Source: Entonaema liquescens
Taxonomy: Eukaryota; Ascomycota; Sordariomycetes; Xylariales; Xylariaceae
Direction of reading: 5' to 3'
DNA length: 64,000 bases
Assembly (NCBI GenBank): GCA_902805475.1
Contig: CADCSX010000005.1
Coordinates: 438,501-502,500, forward strand
How positions within the stretch are numbered: the stretch's first letter is position 1; each line of letters starts with the position of its first letter. Under the pieces are notes generated by a model. The model was not told where the DNA came from. It did not search any database and saw nothing but the letters and a program-made list of their open reading frames with translations. A program made the translations under genes and the position numbers. Of the stretch, positions 63,690 through 64,000 are shown piece after piece.

Positions 63690-64000
63690 TTTAAAAAAAA
63701 TTATAATTTATATAATTTAACACGTATTAAATATATATTAATTTTAAATAAAATCGTTATATAATATTAATTTTTAAATTATATAAATTAAATTTTTATA
63801 TATAAAAATTTTTTAATTTAAATCGTTTACGATTTTTAATATATTTTTAAAAAATAATTTAAAAAACTTTAATTAAAATTACGTATTTATTATTAAAATT
63901 AATAATTTATTTAATATTTTTATTTTTTTTTAAATTTTATAAATAAATTAATTTATATTAAATAAAAATAAAAATTTAATTATATCGAAAATTATTATAA
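63690..64000. other. AT-rich DNA to the window end
   Basis: No gene, array or repeat recognised. A few CG words (aatcgtttacg near 63,820) remain. Confidence 0.4.

Overview
This 64 kb window is extremely AT-rich (about one base in ten is G or C, judged by eye) and holds no intact protein-coding gene. It is a graveyard of nested transposable elements. The pattern fits an AT-rich heterochromatic block of a filamentous ascomycete (Pezizomycotina-like) in which repeats were destroyed by C-to-T mutation of the RIP type. The evidence is: relics of a Tad/I-like non-LTR retrotransposon with recognisable endonuclease and reverse-transcriptase motifs, damage that is almost all C>T or G>A, and short repeat copies that kept normal GC while long copies did not. 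The species cannot be named. A pericentromeric or centromeric position is possible but unproven.

Layout. 1-15 kb: two direct copies of an unidentified ~2.5 kb repeat (E1), a well-preserved solo LTR (5,170-5,365), MITE copy 1 (6,500-6,915) and a long-terminal-inverted-repeat element (8,314-9,225). 15-21.5 kb: a truncated SINE, a second long-TIR element, a 146-bp solo LTR and a 257-bp GC-rich fragment of a LINE 3' end (21,202-21,458). 21.5-26 kb: unassigned AT-rich DNA. 26-33 kb: an old LINE piece split by a 5'-truncated LINE (27,085-31,607), then a complete SINE whose tail has expanded into a ~270-bp AAAT array. 33-41 kb: a small LTR element (33,889-36,376), another solo LTR (36,646-36,830) and a further damaged small-LTR element. 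41-47 kb: a 3'-truncated LINE carrying MITE copy 2 (42,019-42,435), then an LTR element holding two SINEs. 47.6-57.4 kb: a three-layer nest, with an LTR element split by a long LINE (49,124-56,527) that is itself split by a SINE. 57-64 kb: more small-LTR copies, including the SINE-free counterpart of the 45-46 kb sites, then repeat-poor AT-rich DNA ending in TTAATTAA repeats and an ACGTG/TACGTA motif cluster.

How the parts fit. The most coherent system is a LINE and its parasite. The SINE has a tRNA-like head with a clear RNA polymerase III B box, an unrelated body, and a last ~110 bp that resembles the 3' end of the LINE in the same window. Both LINE and SINE insertions are flanked by 11-15 bp target-site duplications. 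This is what is expected if the SINE used the LINE's reverse transcriptase. Short elements (MITEs, solo LTRs, the LINE fragment) stand out as GC islands because they escaped mutation, and they act as near-unmutated references for the damaged long copies.
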